From Pelagibacterium luteolum (GTDB taxonomy: Bacteria > Pseudomonadota > Alphaproteobacteria > Rhizobiales > Devosiaceae), in assembly GCF_900100665.1 (NCBI RefSeq), contig NZ_FNCS01000001.1, forward strand, positions 479,119-543,118: DNA of 64,000 bases, given 5' to 3'. The position numbers and the translations under genes were made by a program. Shown in pieces: positions 17,224-27,242 of the stretch (the first letter of the stretch is position 1; every line of letters begins with the position of its first letter). Under the pieces are notes generated by a model, which worked only from the letters and a program-made list of their open reading frames with translations, was not told the DNA's origin and did not search any database.

Positions 17224-18551
17224 GCGAAGATAAAAAGCCCGGGTTCTGGGGTCGCCTGTTCGGCCTCGACCAGCCGCAGCCCAAATCGGACACCGAACAG
17301 GCGCTTGAGCGCGCAACCGACGAAAACCGCGGTGAAGAGGAAGCGCTCGAGGCTCTGCGCGCGCGGAGAGAGACGCCTGACGAGCCAGTCGAAGAAACGG
17401 TACCCGATGGAGCGCCAGACAGCCGCGATGCTGCGCCTCCCGAAATGCAGGCCGAGTGGCTTAAAGAGGGCCACCCCAATCCCCCCGCGCACGAGCCGCC
17501 AACGCCAGATGACGTCACCGACCCCTTCGAGCATCCCGATGCCATCGAGGACGCTGTGGCTGTCGAGCAGGCGGAGCCAGCTGTCGAGCCGCCACCGCTC
17601 GCCACCCCGATCGTGCCCGCCCCTGGGACCGCGCCACAGAACTGGTTCCAGCGCCTCAGCTCTGGCCTAAAGCGCTCCTCGGACAATCTGACGTCTTCGA
17701 TCAGCGCCATTTTCACCAAGCGCAAGCTCGACGATCAGACGCTCCAAGATCTCGAGGACACACTGATCGCGGCTGACCTTGGCATCGATACCGCGATGGC
17801 CATCACCGACAAACTACGGGCCGAAAAATTCGACAAGGATGTTTCGACTGATGACGTGCGCGCTATTCTCGCCGCGGAAGTCGAGAATGTGCTAGGCCCC
17901 GTTGCCGTCCCGCTATCGATCCCCATCGCCACGACGCCGTTTGTGATCCTCATGGTCGGCGTCAACGGGTCAGGCAAGACGACCACCATCGGCAAGCTCA
18001 CCGCCCGGTTCAAGGCGGAGGGAAAATCGGTGCTCCTCGCTGCCGGCGACACGTTTCGCGCCGCTGCCGTCGAACAGCTTCAAGTCTGGGGACAGCGCAA
18101 CGATGTTGAAGTGCTCACTCGTCCGACGGGCGCCGACGCTTCGGGTCTGGCCTTCGATGCCGTTGCCAAGGCCCAGGAAACTGGAACCGATATCGTCATT
18201 ATCGATACCGCTGGACGGTTGCAGAACCGCGCGGAGTTGATGGACGAACTGGAGAAGATAATCCGCGTGATTAAAAAGCGCGACGCGAGTGCCCCGCACG
18301 CAACGTTATTGACCCTTGATGCGACCACCGGGCAAAATGCCCTCAATCAGGTCGAAATCTTCGGTCAAAAGGCAGGGGTGACGGGTCTCGTGATGACCAA
18401 GCTCGACGGCACGGCGCGCGGCGGCATTCTGGTTGCCATCGCGAAAAAGTTCGGGCTGCCCATTCATTATATCGGCGTTGGAGAGTCCATCGGCGACCTC
18501 GAACCCTTCCGCGCTGACGAGTTCGCGCGGGCTATCGCCGGCAAGGAGTAA
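17220..18551 (+). CDS. ftsY: signal recognition particle receptor FtsY
   Basis: Membrane-associated GTPase that receives Ffh-ribosome complexes. 443 aa. An acidic, proline-rich A domain fills residues 1 to about 140 (low complexity, many E/D/P) and probably mediates membrane contact. The N domain begins near F-Q-R-L-S-S-G-L-K-R-S-S. The G domain has G1 G-V-N-G-S-G-K-T (about 247-254), the A-A-G-D-T-F-R-A-A-A insertion motif, D-T-A-G-R-L-Q-N, and T-K-L-D-G-T-A-R-G-G. Its partner ffh lies 4 kb away on the opposite strand. Confidence 0.97.
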   Translation: MSEDKKPGFWGRLFGLDQPQPKSDTEQALERATDENRGEEEALEALRARRETPDEPVEETVPDGAPDSRDAAPPEMQAEWLKEGHPNPPAHEPPTPDDVTDPFEHPDAIEDAVAVEQAEPAVEPPPLATPIVPAPGTAPQNWFQRLSSGLKRSSDNLTSSISAIFTKRKLDDQTLQDLEDTLIAADLGIDTAMAITDKLRAEKFDKDVSTDDVRAILAAEVENVLGPVAVPLSIPIATTPFVILMVGVNGSGKTTTIGKLTARFKAEGKSVLLAAGDTFRAAAVEQLQVWGQRNDVEVLTRPTGADASGLAFDAVAKAQETGTDIVIIDTAGRLQNRAELMDELEKIIRVIKKRDASAPHATLLTLDATTGQNALNQVEIFGQKAGVTGLVMTKLDGTARGGILVAIAKKFGLPIHYIGVGESIGDLEPFRADEFARAIAGKE

Positions 18552-18557
18552 GACACA

Positions 18558-19244
18558 ATGGCAGATATCGACGCCAAATCGCGTGACGCAAGCCTCGACG
18601 ATCTAAAGCCCGCGATTACGAAGCTCTCGCTCGAACTGGGCCCGCTCGTTGTATTCTTTATCGTCAACGCGCAGGGCGAGCGCATTCTTGAGGCCTTTCC
18701 CGTGCTTCAGGACTGGTTCACCCAGCCGATCATCTTTGCGACGGCGGTCTTTATGGTCGCGATGGCGATTTCGCTCGTCCTGTCCAAAATGATCTTGAAG
18801 CGCATTCCCGTAATGCCACTGGTTACCGGCGTTGTGGTGCTGGTGTTTGGCGGCATGACGCTTTATTTCCAGGACGCGCTGTTCATCAAGCTCAAGCCCA
18901 CCATCACCAATGTGCTGTTTGGCTCAGTGCTTTTGGGCGGGTTGTTATTCGGTCAATCCCTGCTGCGCTATGTCTTTGGTGAAGTTTACAAATTGCAGGA
19001 TCGCGGCTGGTATCTGATGACGCTGCGCTGGGGCATATTCTTCTTCGTCCTAGCCGCGCTCAATGAAATCGTCTGGCGCAATTTTTCTGACGATTTCTGG
19101 GTCGGATTCAAGGTCTGGGGCATCATGCCCATCACCATGATCTTCGCCATGGCGCAATTGCCGCTTTTGACCAAATACGCAGCGCAGGATGAAAAGCCTC
19201 GTCCAGTCGACACCGCAGCGGAAGCCGCACAGACCGAGATGTGA
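18558..19244 (+). CDS. yciB: inner membrane-spanning protein YciB (septation protein A / IspZ family)
   Basis: A 228-aa inner-membrane protein with about five to six hydrophobic segments. Family pattern: K-L-S-L-E-L-G-P-L-V-V-F-F-I, then F-V-x-W-G-I-M-P-I-T near the end, and R-W-G-I-F-F-F-V-L-A-A-L-N-E-I-V-W-R in the middle. YciB affects septation and envelope synthesis in several bacteria. AAGGAG lies about 9-12 bases before the ATG at 18558. It ends one base before the converging ccmG stop, leaving no space for a terminator. Confidence 0.92.
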   Translation: MADIDAKSRDASLDDLKPAITKLSLELGPLVVFFIVNAQGERILEAFPVLQDWFTQPIIFATAVFMVAMAISLVLSKMILKRIPVMPLVTGVVVLVFGGMTLYFQDALFIKLKPTITNVLFGSVLLGGLLFGQSLLRYVFGEVYKLQDRGWYLMTLRWGIFFFVLAALNEIVWRNFSDDFWVGFKVWGIMPITMIFAMAQLPLLTKYAAQDEKPRPVDTAAEAAQTEM

Positions 19245-19796
19245 TCAGGCCGGTTCGGCCGCAGCAGCAATGGCGGGCAGCAATACGTTTTCGTAGCTGT
19301 CCGCATCAAGCGGGCCGACATGCTTGAATCGGATCACGCCATCATTGTCGACGACGAAGGTTTCGGGCACGCCATAAACGCCCCATTCGATCCCGACGCG
19401 GCGGTCGCGATCTGAACCCACCGCGTCATAGGGATTGCCGAGCTCGGCCAGGAACGCGCGCGCGTTATCGGCCGGGTCGTCGTAGTTGATGCCGTAGATC
19501 AGGACATCGCGCTGGGCGAGGTCCATGAGCATTGGATGTTCGTCACGGCACGGCACGCACCAGCTTGCAAAGACGTTGACCACAACGACGCCCTGGCCTG
19601 ATAGATCTGCCGTTGCAAAACCGGGTTGGTCGTGGCCCTCGACTGCCGCTAGGGCGAAATCGGGCACCGGTTTGTCCAGCAGCGCGGAAGGCACGAAGCT
19701 CGTTGAACGTCCCATTTGCGTTGCAAAGACACCGAGTAACGCAACGAGCACCACGAGCGGTAAAATTGCCAAAGCGATACGAACCGGACGCGTCAT
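19245..19796 (-). CDS. ccmG: cytochrome c maturation thioredoxin CcmG (DsbE)
   Basis: Membrane-tethered periplasmic thioredoxin that reduces apocytochrome c or its CcmH partner before haem attachment. 183 aa. One N-terminal membrane anchor (about 7-28), then P-V-P-D-F-A-L and the active site W-C-V-P-C (C80, C83), followed by G-V-Y-G-V-P-E-T-F with the cis-proline typical of CcmG. Its start overlaps the ccmD stop by 4 bases. It is the last gene of the ccmABCDG cluster. Confidence 0.95.
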   Translation of the reverse strand: MTRPVRIALAILPLVVLVALLGVFATQMGRSTSFVPSALLDKPVPDFALAAVEGHDQPGFATADLSGQGVVVVNVFASWCVPCRDEHPMLMDLAQRDVLIYGINYDDPADNARAFLAELGNPYDAVGSDRDRRVGIEWGVYGVPETFVVDNDGVIRFKHVGPLDADSYENVLLPAIAAAAEPA

Positions 19797-19954
19797 TGCA
19801 ACTTGCGCGCCGCCCGCGCCGCTTCAAGCTCGGACACCCGCGCTTTGGCGCGTATGGCAGAAACGATCGTCCACCCCGTGAGGGCCGCAACGATAGCAAA
19901 CGCGCCACCATAGGCTGCAGCGATGAATTCCCAATGCTGGCCGAGTTCGATCAT
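19793..19954 (-). CDS. ccmD: haem exporter protein CcmD
   Basis: A 53-aa single-pass membrane protein that helps release haem-loaded CcmE from CcmABC. It starts MIELGQHWEF, has a hydrophobic span of about residues 9-33 (I-A-A-A-Y-G-G-A-F-A-I-V) and a basic, alanine-rich cytoplasmic tail. The short frame lies inside a longer open frame to 20161, but the ATG at 19954 overlaps the ccmC stop by 4 bases and gives the right family size. Confidence 0.9.
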   Translation of the reverse strand: MIELGQHWEFIAAAYGGAFAIVAALTGWTIVSAIRAKARVSELEAARAARKLQ

Positions 19955-20721
19955 GCCGCGCCTCCCGCAGCGCGCGCCTGCGCCAGTTCCAGAGACCTGA
20001 TACGACGACGCGTGATTTCGGTGCGCATACGCACCAAATGCAGGGTCATGAACAACAGCGAAAACGCCAGCGTCATGACCAAGAGCGGCACGAGGATCGA
20101 CCCGTCGACTGTGGGACCATCCATACGGAACACCGAGGCCGGCTGATGCAGCGTCTGCCACCAGTCGACCGAGAACTTGATGACGGGGATGTTGACGGCG
20201 CCGACAAGTGTGACCACGGCAACGATACGCGCGGCCTTGAGCTGATCGTCAAAGGCCCGCCAGAGCGCGATGATACCGAGATAGATAAAGAGGAGGACAA
20301 GCGTCGACGTCATGCGACCGTCCCATTCCCAGAACGTGCCCCAGGTGGGACGTCCCCACATCGAGCCGGTAAAGAGCGCCAGCGCGGTAAACGCCGCCCC
20401 GAGGGGCGCTGCCGCCTTTTGGCTGACATCGGCCATAGGATGGCGCCAGACGAGCGTGCCGATCGCCGAGGCAAACATCACTGCGTAACAGAACTGGCTT
20501 AGCCAGGCCGTGGGCACGTGCACATACATCATGCGCACCGTATCGCCCATCTGGTAATCGGCGGGTGACGCCAGGAACGAAAAATAGAGTCCCACACCAA
20601 AGGCGATGACGGTGATCGCCACGAGCGGCAGAACCAGATGTCTGGACCAACCCATGAACATGCCCGGATGGGCAATGCGCGTGAACCAGCCCGGATGGGC
20701 ATTGGGAGATGTATCGGCCAT
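19951..20721 (-). CDS. ccmC: haem exporter membrane protein CcmC
   Basis: Haem-handling membrane protein that loads haem onto CcmE. 256 aa with about six membrane helices. The tryptophan-rich W-W motif is visible as M-W-G-R-P-T-W-G-T-F-W-E-W-D, with the V-H-V-P-T-A-W-L-S histidine segment before it and an H-Q-P-A-S loop after. It begins directly after the ccmB stop (TAGATG). Transcription comes from ccmA. Confidence 0.96.
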   Translation of the reverse strand: MADTSPNAHPGWFTRIAHPGMFMGWSRHLVLPLVAITVIAFGVGLYFSFLASPADYQMGDTVRMMYVHVPTAWLSQFCYAVMFASAIGTLVWRHPMADVSQKAAAPLGAAFTALALFTGSMWGRPTWGTFWEWDGRMTSTLVLLFIYLGIIALWRAFDDQLKAARIVAVVTLVGAVNIPVIKFSVDWWQTLHQPASVFRMDGPTVDGSILVPLLVMTLAFSLLFMTLHLVRMRTEITRRRIRSLELAQARAAGGAA

Positions 20722-21384
20722 CTATTCCCCGGAAATCTTTAATGCCAGCGCCGCGGCAAACGGTGCCAGCGCCATGCTGACCAGACTAAGCGCACACAAA
20801 AGCAGCAAAGCCTGCGTCGATGCTTCGACCCGCGTCGGATCGAAAGCACCCGTGCCGAAAATAAGCACAGGCAGGCTCAGCGGCAAGACGAGAACCGGCG
20901 CAACCAGCCCGCCACGCTTGAGGCCAACTGTCACAGCCGCCCCGATTGCGCCGAACGCGGTCAGGGCCGGCGTGCCCGCAAGAAGAGTGAGGACCGCCAG
21001 CCAGAAATTGTCGGCTGTCAGCCCCAGCACGAGGGCTAGAACCGGCATCGCGACGACCAGTGGCAACCCCGTGAGCAGCCAATGAGCGATGAGCTTGGCA
21101 AAGACAATGCCGTCAAGCGAAAGTGAAGCGTGCCGGAACAGCGCCAATGAGCCATCTTCGAAATCGGACCGAAACAATCGGTCGTGCGACAGAAGCTGGG
21201 CGAGGAGCGCTGCCACCCAGATGATGGCAGGCGCGAGTTGGGCCAGAAGAGGCCGATCCGGTCCCACCGCGAACGGCAGCAAGACGCCGACGATGACAAA
21301 GAACAAGACCAAGGTCAAAAGATCACCGCCCTGGCGCAGGCCGAGCCGAAGATCGCGCCCGATGATGGCCGTAAACGCCCTCAC
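20722..21384 (-). CDS. ccmB: haem exporter permease CcmB
   Basis: Membrane subunit of the CcmAB ABC complex, which drives release of holo-CcmE. 220 aa with about six hydrophobic segments. It starts MRAFTAIIGRDLRLGLRQGG. The family pattern F-F-V-I-V-G-V-L-L-P-F-A-V-G-P and D-x-E-D-G-S-L near the first loop are present. The ATG overlaps the ccmA stop by 4 bases. Confidence 0.95.
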   Translation of the reverse strand: MRAFTAIIGRDLRLGLRQGGDLLTLVLFFVIVGVLLPFAVGPDRPLLAQLAPAIIWVAALLAQLLSHDRLFRSDFEDGSLALFRHASLSLDGIVFAKLIAHWLLTGLPLVVAMPVLALVLGLTADNFWLAVLTLLAGTPALTAFGAIGAAVTVGLKRGGLVAPVLVLPLSLPVLIFGTGAFDPTRVEASTQALLLLCALSLVSMALAPFAAALALKISGE

Positions 21385-22001
21385 GCCGCGGCCCGCGAAA
21401 AATTGAGGGTTTCAACCTCTCCAGCAATGGCGATGTCGAGATGGGTGGCGATCACCGCCAGCCCCCCACTCGCGATGTGCTGTGAAATCAGCCGGGCCAC
21501 CCAGTCGGCGCCTTCGCTGTCGAGCGCGCTGGTCGGTTCATCGAGCAGCCAGAGTGGTCGCGGCACGGCGATCAGCCGTGCCAATGCGAGACGCCGGGTT
21601 TGCCCGGCCGAGAGCATCCCGGCATCGATCTTGTCGAGACCTCCCAGCCCCGCTTCGCTCAGGGCCTGGGAGACAGTGCCGGCGTCGCCGCCGAGGACAT
21701 CGACCCAGAACGCGAGATTTTCCGCAAGGCTCATCCCTGTCTTGATCGCTGGATCGTGCCCTACATAATGGAGATGCGAGAGCGGCTGCACGTCAGGATC
21801 GCCGCCCTCGAAAGCCGTGCTCCCCCCCTGGGGGGCCAGCAAGCCGGCGAGAACCATGAGCGCAGAGCTCTTGCCCACCCCGTTGGGCCCGCGCAAATAA
21901 AGCGCCTGACCGGAGCGAACCGTAAAACTCAAATCTGACAACACGGGCCTGCCCCCGCGGATCAGCGTGAGGTCTTTGGCCACGAGGCGCTTTTCCAGCA
22001 T
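21381..22001 (-). CDS. ccmA: haem exporter ATP-binding protein CcmA
   Basis: ABC ATPase of the CcmABCD complex. 206 aa from ATG 22001 (MLEKRLVAKDL). Walker A G-P-N-G-V-G-K-S-S, signature L-S-A-G-Q-T-R-R-L-A-L-A-R, and Walker B L-W-L-L-D-E-P-T-S-A-L-D. In the signature, A-G-Q-T replaces the common S-G-G-Q, as usual in CcmA. A TTG at 22031 would add ten residues without support. It is the first gene of the cluster. ccmE, ccmF and ccmH are not in this window. Confidence 0.95.
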   Translation of the reverse strand: MLEKRLVAKDLTLIRGGRPVLSDLSFTVRSGQALYLRGPNGVGKSSALMVLAGLLAPQGGSTAFEGGDPDVQPLSHLHYVGHDPAIKTGMSLAENLAFWVDVLGGDAGTVSQALSEAGLGGLDKIDAGMLSAGQTRRLALARLIAVPRPLWLLDEPTSALDSEGADWVARLISQHIASGGLAVIATHLDIAIAGEVETLNFSRAAA

Positions 22002-22254
22002 ACGAGAAAGCCCAAAACTTTGACGAACCAAGCTCTATTGAACCAAAGTCCGGGCTGGCAAGTGCAAATTGGATTCATTATAGAGAAGACGAATTTGGTG
22101 GGGAGCGGGACAAATTTCGGGTCCGACCCCAACCCTTTCGCCTCCGGACGTGCCGGTGGCCATTGCAGCGTTGAGCTTTTTTATGACGCGATTGGTCGTT
22201 TGGCCCGGTCTCATTCGGGGGTAGTCGCAACCCTATTGAGACAAGGCGGATCGC

Positions 22255-25023
22255 GTGACCGAGACATCCAATAGCTTCAATGCCAAAAAGTCCCTCACCG
22301 TTGGAAACAAGGCCTATACGATCTATTCGCTGGCCGACGCTGAGCAGAACGGCCTTGATGGAATTTCAAGACTCCCCCATTCGCTGAAAGTCGTGCTCGA
22401 AAACCTGCTGCGCTTTGAAGATGAGCGCACGGTCAAGGCCGCCGATATCACGGCGGTAAAGGCATGGCTCGACGATCGCGGTCGTGCCGGTCACGAAATT
22501 TCTTATCGCCCTGCCCGCGTCCTGATGCAGGACTTTACCGGCGTTCCAGCCGTTGTTGACCTTGCCGCCATGCGCGACGCCACCGCCAAACTCGGCGCCG
22601 ACCCGCAAAAGATCAATCCGCTCGTTCCCGTCGATCTCGTCATTGATCACTCGGTCATGGTGGACTATTTCGGCACACCGGGCGCCTTCGAGCAGAACGT
22701 GGCGCGCGAATATGAGCGCAATGGCGAGCGCTATGAATTCCTGCGCTGGGGTCAGTCGGCGTTCGAAAACTTCCGCGTCGTGCCTCCCGGAACCGGCATC
22801 TGCCACCAGGTGAACCTCGAATATCTCGCCCAGACCGTCTGGACAAAGACCGAAAACGGCGAGGAAATCGCCTATCCCGACACGCTCGTTGGCACGGACA
22901 GCCACACGACAATGGTCAACGGCATGGCCGTTCTGGGCTGGGGCGTCGGCGGCATTGAGGCGGAAGCGGCAATGCTCGGCCAGCCCATCTCCATGCTGAT
23001 CCCCGAAGTCATCGGCTTCAAGTTTACCGGCAAGCTGCCCGAAGGCACGACGGCAACCGACCTCGTGCTGCACGTCACCGAGATGCTGCGCAAAAAGGGC
23101 GTCGTCGGCAAGTTCGTCGAGTTCTTCGGAGCGGGCCTCTCCAACCTTTCTCTCGAGGACAAGGCGACCATCGCCAACATGGCGCCCGAATATGGCGCGA
23201 CCTGCGGTTTCTTCCCCATCGATAAGGAAACCATCAAGTACCTGACCGATTCGGGTCGCGAGCCCGATCGCGTAGCGCTGGTCGAAGCCTACGCCAAGGC
23301 CCAGGGCATGTACCGCACCGACGAAGACGCAGATCCGGTGTTTACCGATACGCTCGAACTCGATCTGGGCACTGTCGTGCCCTCGCTCGCCGGCCCCAAG
23401 CGCCCGCAGGACCGCGTTGCGCTAACCAACGCGGCCACCGCATTCGTCAAGGCGCTCGAAGAAATCTCGGGCGGCCGTCGCGACACAAAGGAAGTGCCCG
23501 CCGACAAGCCTGAGAGCCGCTATGTCGATGAAGGCGCGACCGGTGTCCACGATACCCCGGAAGACAATGAAAGCCACGGCTATGCCGTCGATGGCGCCCA
23601 GTACAAAATTTCGGACGGTGATGTCGTCATCGCCGCGATCACCTCATGCACCAACACGTCCAACCCTTCCGTGCTGATTGCCGCCGGCCTCGTCGCGAAA
23701 AAGGCTCGCGAGAAGGGCCTTAAGCCGCAGCCCTGGGTCAAGACATCGCTGGCGCCCGGCTCGCAGGTCGTCACCGAATACCTCACCAAATCAGGTCTGC
23801 AGGAAGATCTCGACGCGATGGGCTTCAACACGGTCGGTTATGGCTGCACGACCTGCATCGGCAATTCCGGACCGCTCGACGAATCGATTTCCAAATGCAT
23901 CAACGACAACGACCTTGTTGCCGTTTCCGTGCTTTCGGGTAACCGCAACTTCGAGGGCCGCGTCAATCCAGACGTGCGCGCCAACTATCTGGCATCACCC
24001 CCGCTCGTCGTTGCCTATTCCTTGCTTGGCAAGATGACAAAGGACATCACGACAGTGCCTCTGGGCACAGGTTCGGATGGCCAGCCCGTCTATCTCAAAG
24101 ACATCTGGCCTTCGTCCCAGGAAGTGGCAGAAGTGCTGCGGTCAGCGATCTCTGTCGATATGTTCCGCCGCCGCTATGGTGACGTCTTCAAAGGCGACAA
24201 GCGCTGGCAGGAAATCAAGGTCGATGGTGGCGAGACCTACAAGTGGAATTCGTCCTCGACCTATGTTCAGAACCCGCCCTATTTCGAGGGTCTGACCATG
24301 GAGCCAAAGCCGATCACCGATATCGAGAACGCTCGCGTCCTCTCGCTGTTTCTCGATTCGATCACGACCGACCACATCTCCCCGGCAGGTTCGTTCAAAC
24401 CCGGAACACCGGCGGGCAAATACCTCGTCGAACGCCAGGTTTCCCCGATCGATTTCAATTCCTACGGCGCGCGTCGCGGCAATCATGAGGTGATGATGCG
24501 CGGCACGTTCGCCAATATCCGCATCAAGAACCAGATGCTCGACAACGTCGAAGGCGGCTTCACCAAGTCCCCATCCGGGGAAGTCGTGCCGATCTATGAC
24601 GCTGCCATGGAATACAAAGCCAAGGGCACGCCGCTGGTGATCTTTGCCGGTAAGGAATATGGCACGGGCTCTTCGCGTGACTGGGCAGCCAAGGGCACGA
24701 CCCTGCTCGGCGTTCGTGCCGTCATTGCCCAAAGCTTTGAGCGTATTCACCGCTCCAATCTTGTGGGCATGGGCGTCCTGCCTCTGGTGTTCAACGATGG
24801 CGCATCCTGGCAGTCACTGGGGATTACTGGCGACGAAACGGTCTCGATCCGTGGCCTGACCAGCATAGAGCCGCGCCAGACGCTCGAGCTCGACATCACC
24901 TATGCTGATGGCCGAAAGGAAATCGTGCCGGTTCTGCTGCGCATCGATACGCTCGATGAGCTGGAGTATTACCGCCACGGGGGTATCCTGCACTACGTGC
25001 TGCGCAATCTGGTTGCGGCGTAA
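22255..25023 (+). CDS. acnA: aconitate hydratase A
   Basis: TCA-cycle enzyme that isomerises citrate to isocitrate. 922 aa, of the AcnA/IRP type. The [4Fe-4S] ligands are in I-T-S-C-T-N-T-S and [12 protein letters not shown]. Other blocks are [12 protein letters not shown] and, near the C-terminus, [10 protein letters not shown]. Translation begins with GTG at 22255, preceded by AAGGCGGA. It is divergent from ccmA across 253 bases in which I see no gene and no convincing promoter consensus. Confidence 0.97.
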   Translation: MTETSNSFNAKKSLTVGNKAYTIYSLADAEQNGLDGISRLPHSLKVVLENLLRFEDERTVKAADITAVKAWLDDRGRAGHEISYRPARVLMQDFTGVPAVVDLAAMRDATAKLGADPQKINPLVPVDLVIDHSVMVDYFGTPGAFEQNVAREYERNGERYEFLRWGQSAFENFRVVPPGTGICHQVNLEYLAQTVWTKTENGEEIAYPDTLVGTDSHTTMVNGMAVLGWGVGGIEAEAAMLGQPISMLIPEVIGFKFTGKLPEGTTATDLVLHVTEMLRKKGVVGKFVEFFGAGLSNLSLEDKATIANMAPEYGATCGFFPIDKETIKYLTDSGREPDRVALVEAYAKAQGMYRTDEDADPVFTDTLELDLGTVVPSLAGPKRPQDRVALTNAATAFVKALEEISGGRRDTKEVPADKPESRYVDEGATGVHDTPEDNESHGYAVDGAQYKISDGDVVIAAITSCTNTSNPSVLIAAGLVAKKAREKGLKPQPWVKTSLAPGSQVVTEYLTKSGLQEDLDAMGFNTVGYGCTTCIGNSGPLDESISKCINDNDLVAVSVLSGNRNFEGRVNPDVRANYLASPPLVVAYSLLGKMTKDITTVPLGTGSDGQPVYLKDIWPSSQEVAEVLRSAISVDMFRRRYGDVFKGDKRWQEIKVDGGETYKWNSSSTYVQNPPYFEGLTMEPKPITDIENARVLSLFLDSITTDHISPAGSFKPGTPAGKYLVERQVSPIDFNSYGARRGNHEVMMRGTFANIRIKNQMLDNVEGGFTKSPSGEVVPIYDAAMEYKAKGTPLVIFAGKEYGTGSSRDWAAKGTTLLGVRAVIAQSFERIHRSNLVGMGVLPLVFNDGASWQSLGITGDETVSIRGLTSIEPRQTLELDITYADGRKEIVPVLLRIDTLDELEYYRHGGILHYVLRNLVAA

Positions 25024-25049
25024 GCCCAGCTCAAGCCAATGCGATCACT

Positions 25050-25078
25050 AAAAAAGGCGGCCCCGGGCCGCCTTTTTT
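25050..25078 (+). terminator. bidirectional terminator between acnA and the TSUP gene
   Basis: A near-perfect palindrome, AAAAAAGGCGGCCC with GGGCCGCCTTTTTT, with a T-run on each strand. It lies 27 bases past the acnA stop and 28 bases past the converging permease gene. Confidence 0.92.
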
Positions 25079-25105
25079 GCATTCAAGCACGGTCAGCTTA
25101 AAGAG

Positions 25106-25846
25106 CTAGATGCCAAGCACCATTTTCACGCCAATGACGCCAAGGAAAACGAGGATCATATTGTCGAATGCAGCCCGAGAAAGCTTGCCGGCCAGCCACT
25201 GACCCACCGGCATGAAAATGAACGTCGGAATGAGCGCAAAAGCGCCCTGCAACAGCCATTCCGGCCGCAAAATGCCGGTGACCCAAAGCGATGGCGCCTG
25301 CACCACTGCTAGAACCAGAAACATTGCTGAGACCGCATAAACGTGCTGATCGCGCTCAAAGCGCATGGCGTGGATAAACGTCACTCCGACGGGCGCGGAT
25401 ATCCCCGTGGCGCCGTGCAGCAATCCTGACCCCAGCCCCGCCGGCAACGCCCAGCGCTTGGCGGCGAGAGGTCCGACGACGAAATGCGGTCGCGACAGGC
25501 GCAACGCGAGATAGCCCAAAAGCAGGACACCCAGCGTCAGCGCCAAGCCCCGGGCCGGCACCACTGCAAGAAACCCAGTTCCAACCACCACGCCTAATGC
25601 ACAGGCGATCAGCATCGGTTTGAGAAATCCAAGACGGTCGTCGTGGCGCGCATGGCGAAAGCGCCAGATCTGCCAGATATTGGACACCAGAACCGGCACC
25701 AGCATGACGACGATGGCATGTTGCAGCCCGAACCAGGCGGCAAGGAAGGGAATGGCGATCAGGGGCATCCCCATACCGGTCGCGCCTTTGGCGATGGCGC
25801 CTGCGCCGACGGCAAGGAAAATGACGGTCAGCGTCGCGATGTCCAT
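25106..25846 (-). CDS. sulfite exporter TauE/SafE (TSUP)-family membrane protein
   Basis: A 246-aa inner-membrane permease with about seven to eight hydrophobic helices. It opens with a short N-terminus and the family G-A-I-A-K-G-A-T-G-M-G-M-P motif. The repeat-half counterpart is G-L-G-S-G-L-L-H-G-A-T-G-I-S-A-P. TSUP proteins move organosulfonates, sulfite, sulfoacetate or similar anions; nothing nearby identifies the substrate. The gene stands alone. Confidence 0.85.
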   Translation of the reverse strand: MDIATLTVIFLAVGAGAIAKGATGMGMPLIAIPFLAAWFGLQHAIVVMLVPVLVSNIWQIWRFRHARHDDRLGFLKPMLIACALGVVVGTGFLAVVPARGLALTLGVLLLGYLALRLSRPHFVVGPLAAKRWALPAGLGSGLLHGATGISAPVGVTFIHAMRFERDQHVYAVSAMFLVLAVVQAPSLWVTGILRPEWLLQGAFALIPTFIFMPVGQWLAGKLSRAAFDNMILVFLGVIGVKMVLGI

Positions 25847-25935
25847 GGCATACCGATAGATAGGGAGAAGACGAAAGGCAGGATGCTCCGTCCTAACGGG
25901 TAGGGCGCGTTACGACAACCAAACTTTCGGACAAC

Positions 25936-25957
25936 AAAAAAGGGCCCTTGCGGCCCT
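25936..25957 (-). terminator. terminator after tRNA-Gly
   Basis: Hairpin AGGGCC/GGCCCT with a five-base loop, followed by six T residues on the minus strand. It starts about 26 bases past the tRNA CCA end. Confidence 0.8.
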
Positions 25958-25982
25958 CTTGCTCCCGTCTAACGGGAAATTT

Positions 25983-26057
25983 TGGAGCGGGCGATGAGAT
26001 TCGAACTCACGACCCTAACCTTGGCAAGGTTATGCTCTACCCCTGAGCTACGCCCGC
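25983..26057 (-). tRNA. tRNA-Gly (anticodon GCC)
   Basis: On the minus strand a full cloverleaf reads from 26057 to 25983. The acceptor stem is GCGGGCG paired with CGCCCGC, with discriminator T and an encoded CCA. The D arm has GCTC...GAGC, the anticodon stem AACCT/AGGTT encloses TTGCCAA with anticodon GCC, and the T arm contains GTTCGAATC. It is a single tRNA with its own terminator. Confidence 0.97.
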
Positions 26058-26102
26058 ACTCCAATCGGGGCCCCACAACTTGGCAGCACCGCGATGCGCG
26101 CC

Positions 26103-26131
26103 TATATGCCCAACCGAAATGACAATTGCAA
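26103..26131 (-). promoter_or_regulatory. candidate promoter of tRNA-Gly
   Basis: On the minus strand, TTGCAA (26131-26126) is followed after 17 bases by CATATA (26108-26103). Transcription would begin near 26096, giving a leader of about 40 bases before the mature tRNA. The -10 element is only a fair match. Confidence 0.45.
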
Positions 26132-26279
26132 CCCCAATTTTTGCTTCCTTTGCCAACCTGCCGACGCGTGTGCACGGCACTGCGATTTTGCACAGCCTGT
26201 CGCCATGGTGTAATGGACCAAGCATGACATAGCGCACGGCTAAGCGGCCTCGCGTGAACTTAAGAAAGTGCCGTCAAAG

Positions 26280-27218
26280 ATGGATCTCTCATTGTCCCCA
26301 TCCGCCCAAAATGCCTCCAAGGATGCATTGATCGTCGAGTCGTCGACGACAAAGTTTCAAGCCGACGTGCTTGAAGCATCGATGGAGCGGCCTGTGCTTG
26401 TCGATTTCTGGGCGCCATGGTGTGGCCCGTGCAAGCAGCTGACCCCGGCGCTTGAAAAGGTCGTGACCGCCCTCAAGGGCAAGGTCGCGGCGGTCAAGAT
26501 CAATGTCGATGAGAACCAAGCGCTCGCCGGACAGATGGGTGTCCAATCCATTCCAGCGGTTTTTGGTTTTGTAGGCGGCCGTCCTGTCGATGGGTTCATG
26601 GGCGCCCTCCCCGAAAGCGAAGTGGCGCGCTTTGCCCAAAAGCTGGTCGACATGGCAGCCCAGTCCGGCATCGGCGGCCCGTCGGAAGCCGAGAGCCAGA
26701 TCGCCGCTGCCCTCGAAGCGGCGCAGGCCGCTCTCGATGCGGAAGATTATGAGCGAGCCTATCAGGTGTTCGCCACCGTTCTTCGCCACGCGCCCGACAA
26801 TGTGGACGCGGTGGTGGGTATAGCGAGCGTCCAGTTCAAAACTGGCGATAGCGATGGCGCGCGCGAAACGCTTTCGATGCTGCCTGAAGACGCTTCACAC
26901 GCGGGTGCTGACGCGTTGATCAAGGCGATCGCGCTCGAAGATGAAGCCAAAAAGCTCGGCAATCCTTCCGATTTCGAAGCACGGCTTGCCGCGGACCCGC
27001 TCGACCACCGCGCGCGCTTCGATCTCGCGATGGTTCTTAACGCGCGGGGCGACAGGTTGGGCGCAGCTCAAGCGCTCATCGCCATCATGGAGCGCGACCG
27101 GGAGTGGGAAGACGACGGCGCCCGTAAAAAGCTGCTCGAATTTTTCGAGGCCTGGGGACCCAAGGATGCTGCAACGCTAAAAGGCCGCCGCATGCTCTCG
27201 ACCCTATTATTCCGCTAG
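26280..27218 (+). CDS. YbbN-type thioredoxin-TPR protein (co-chaperone-like)
   Basis: A 312-aa cytoplasmic protein. The N-terminal thioredoxin domain (about 20-130) keeps the active site W-A-P-W-C-G-P-C-K and the P-A-V-F-G-F cis-proline loop. The C-terminal half is TPR-like helices, with A-L-D-A-E-D-Y-E-R-A and R-F-D-L-A-M-V-L-N-A-R-G-D. YbbN/CnoX of E. coli protects substrates of DnaK and GroEL, but it lacks the CPGC pair; this protein keeps a full CxxC, so it may be redox-active. I chose ATG 26280; GTG at 26268 in frame is also possible. The Lon-N-domain gene follows after 24 bases. Confidence 0.9.
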   Translation: MDLSLSPSAQNASKDALIVESSTTKFQADVLEASMERPVLVDFWAPWCGPCKQLTPALEKVVTALKGKVAAVKINVDENQALAGQMGVQSIPAVFGFVGGRPVDGFMGALPESEVARFAQKLVDMAAQSGIGGPSEAESQIAAALEAAQAALDAEDYERAYQVFATVLRHAPDNVDAVVGIASVQFKTGDSDGARETLSMLPEDASHAGADALIKAIALEDEAKKLGNPSDFEARLAADPLDHRARFDLAMVLNARGDRLGAAQALIAIMERDREWEDDGARKKLLEFFEAWGPKDAATLKGRRMLSTLLFR

Positions 27219-27242
27219 ACGCACAAACCAGAGGATTTCACC

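Noticed and set aside
22366-24750. Two long minus-strand frames opposite acnA
   Set aside because: They mirror acnA codon structure; no ribosome site or recognisable domain.
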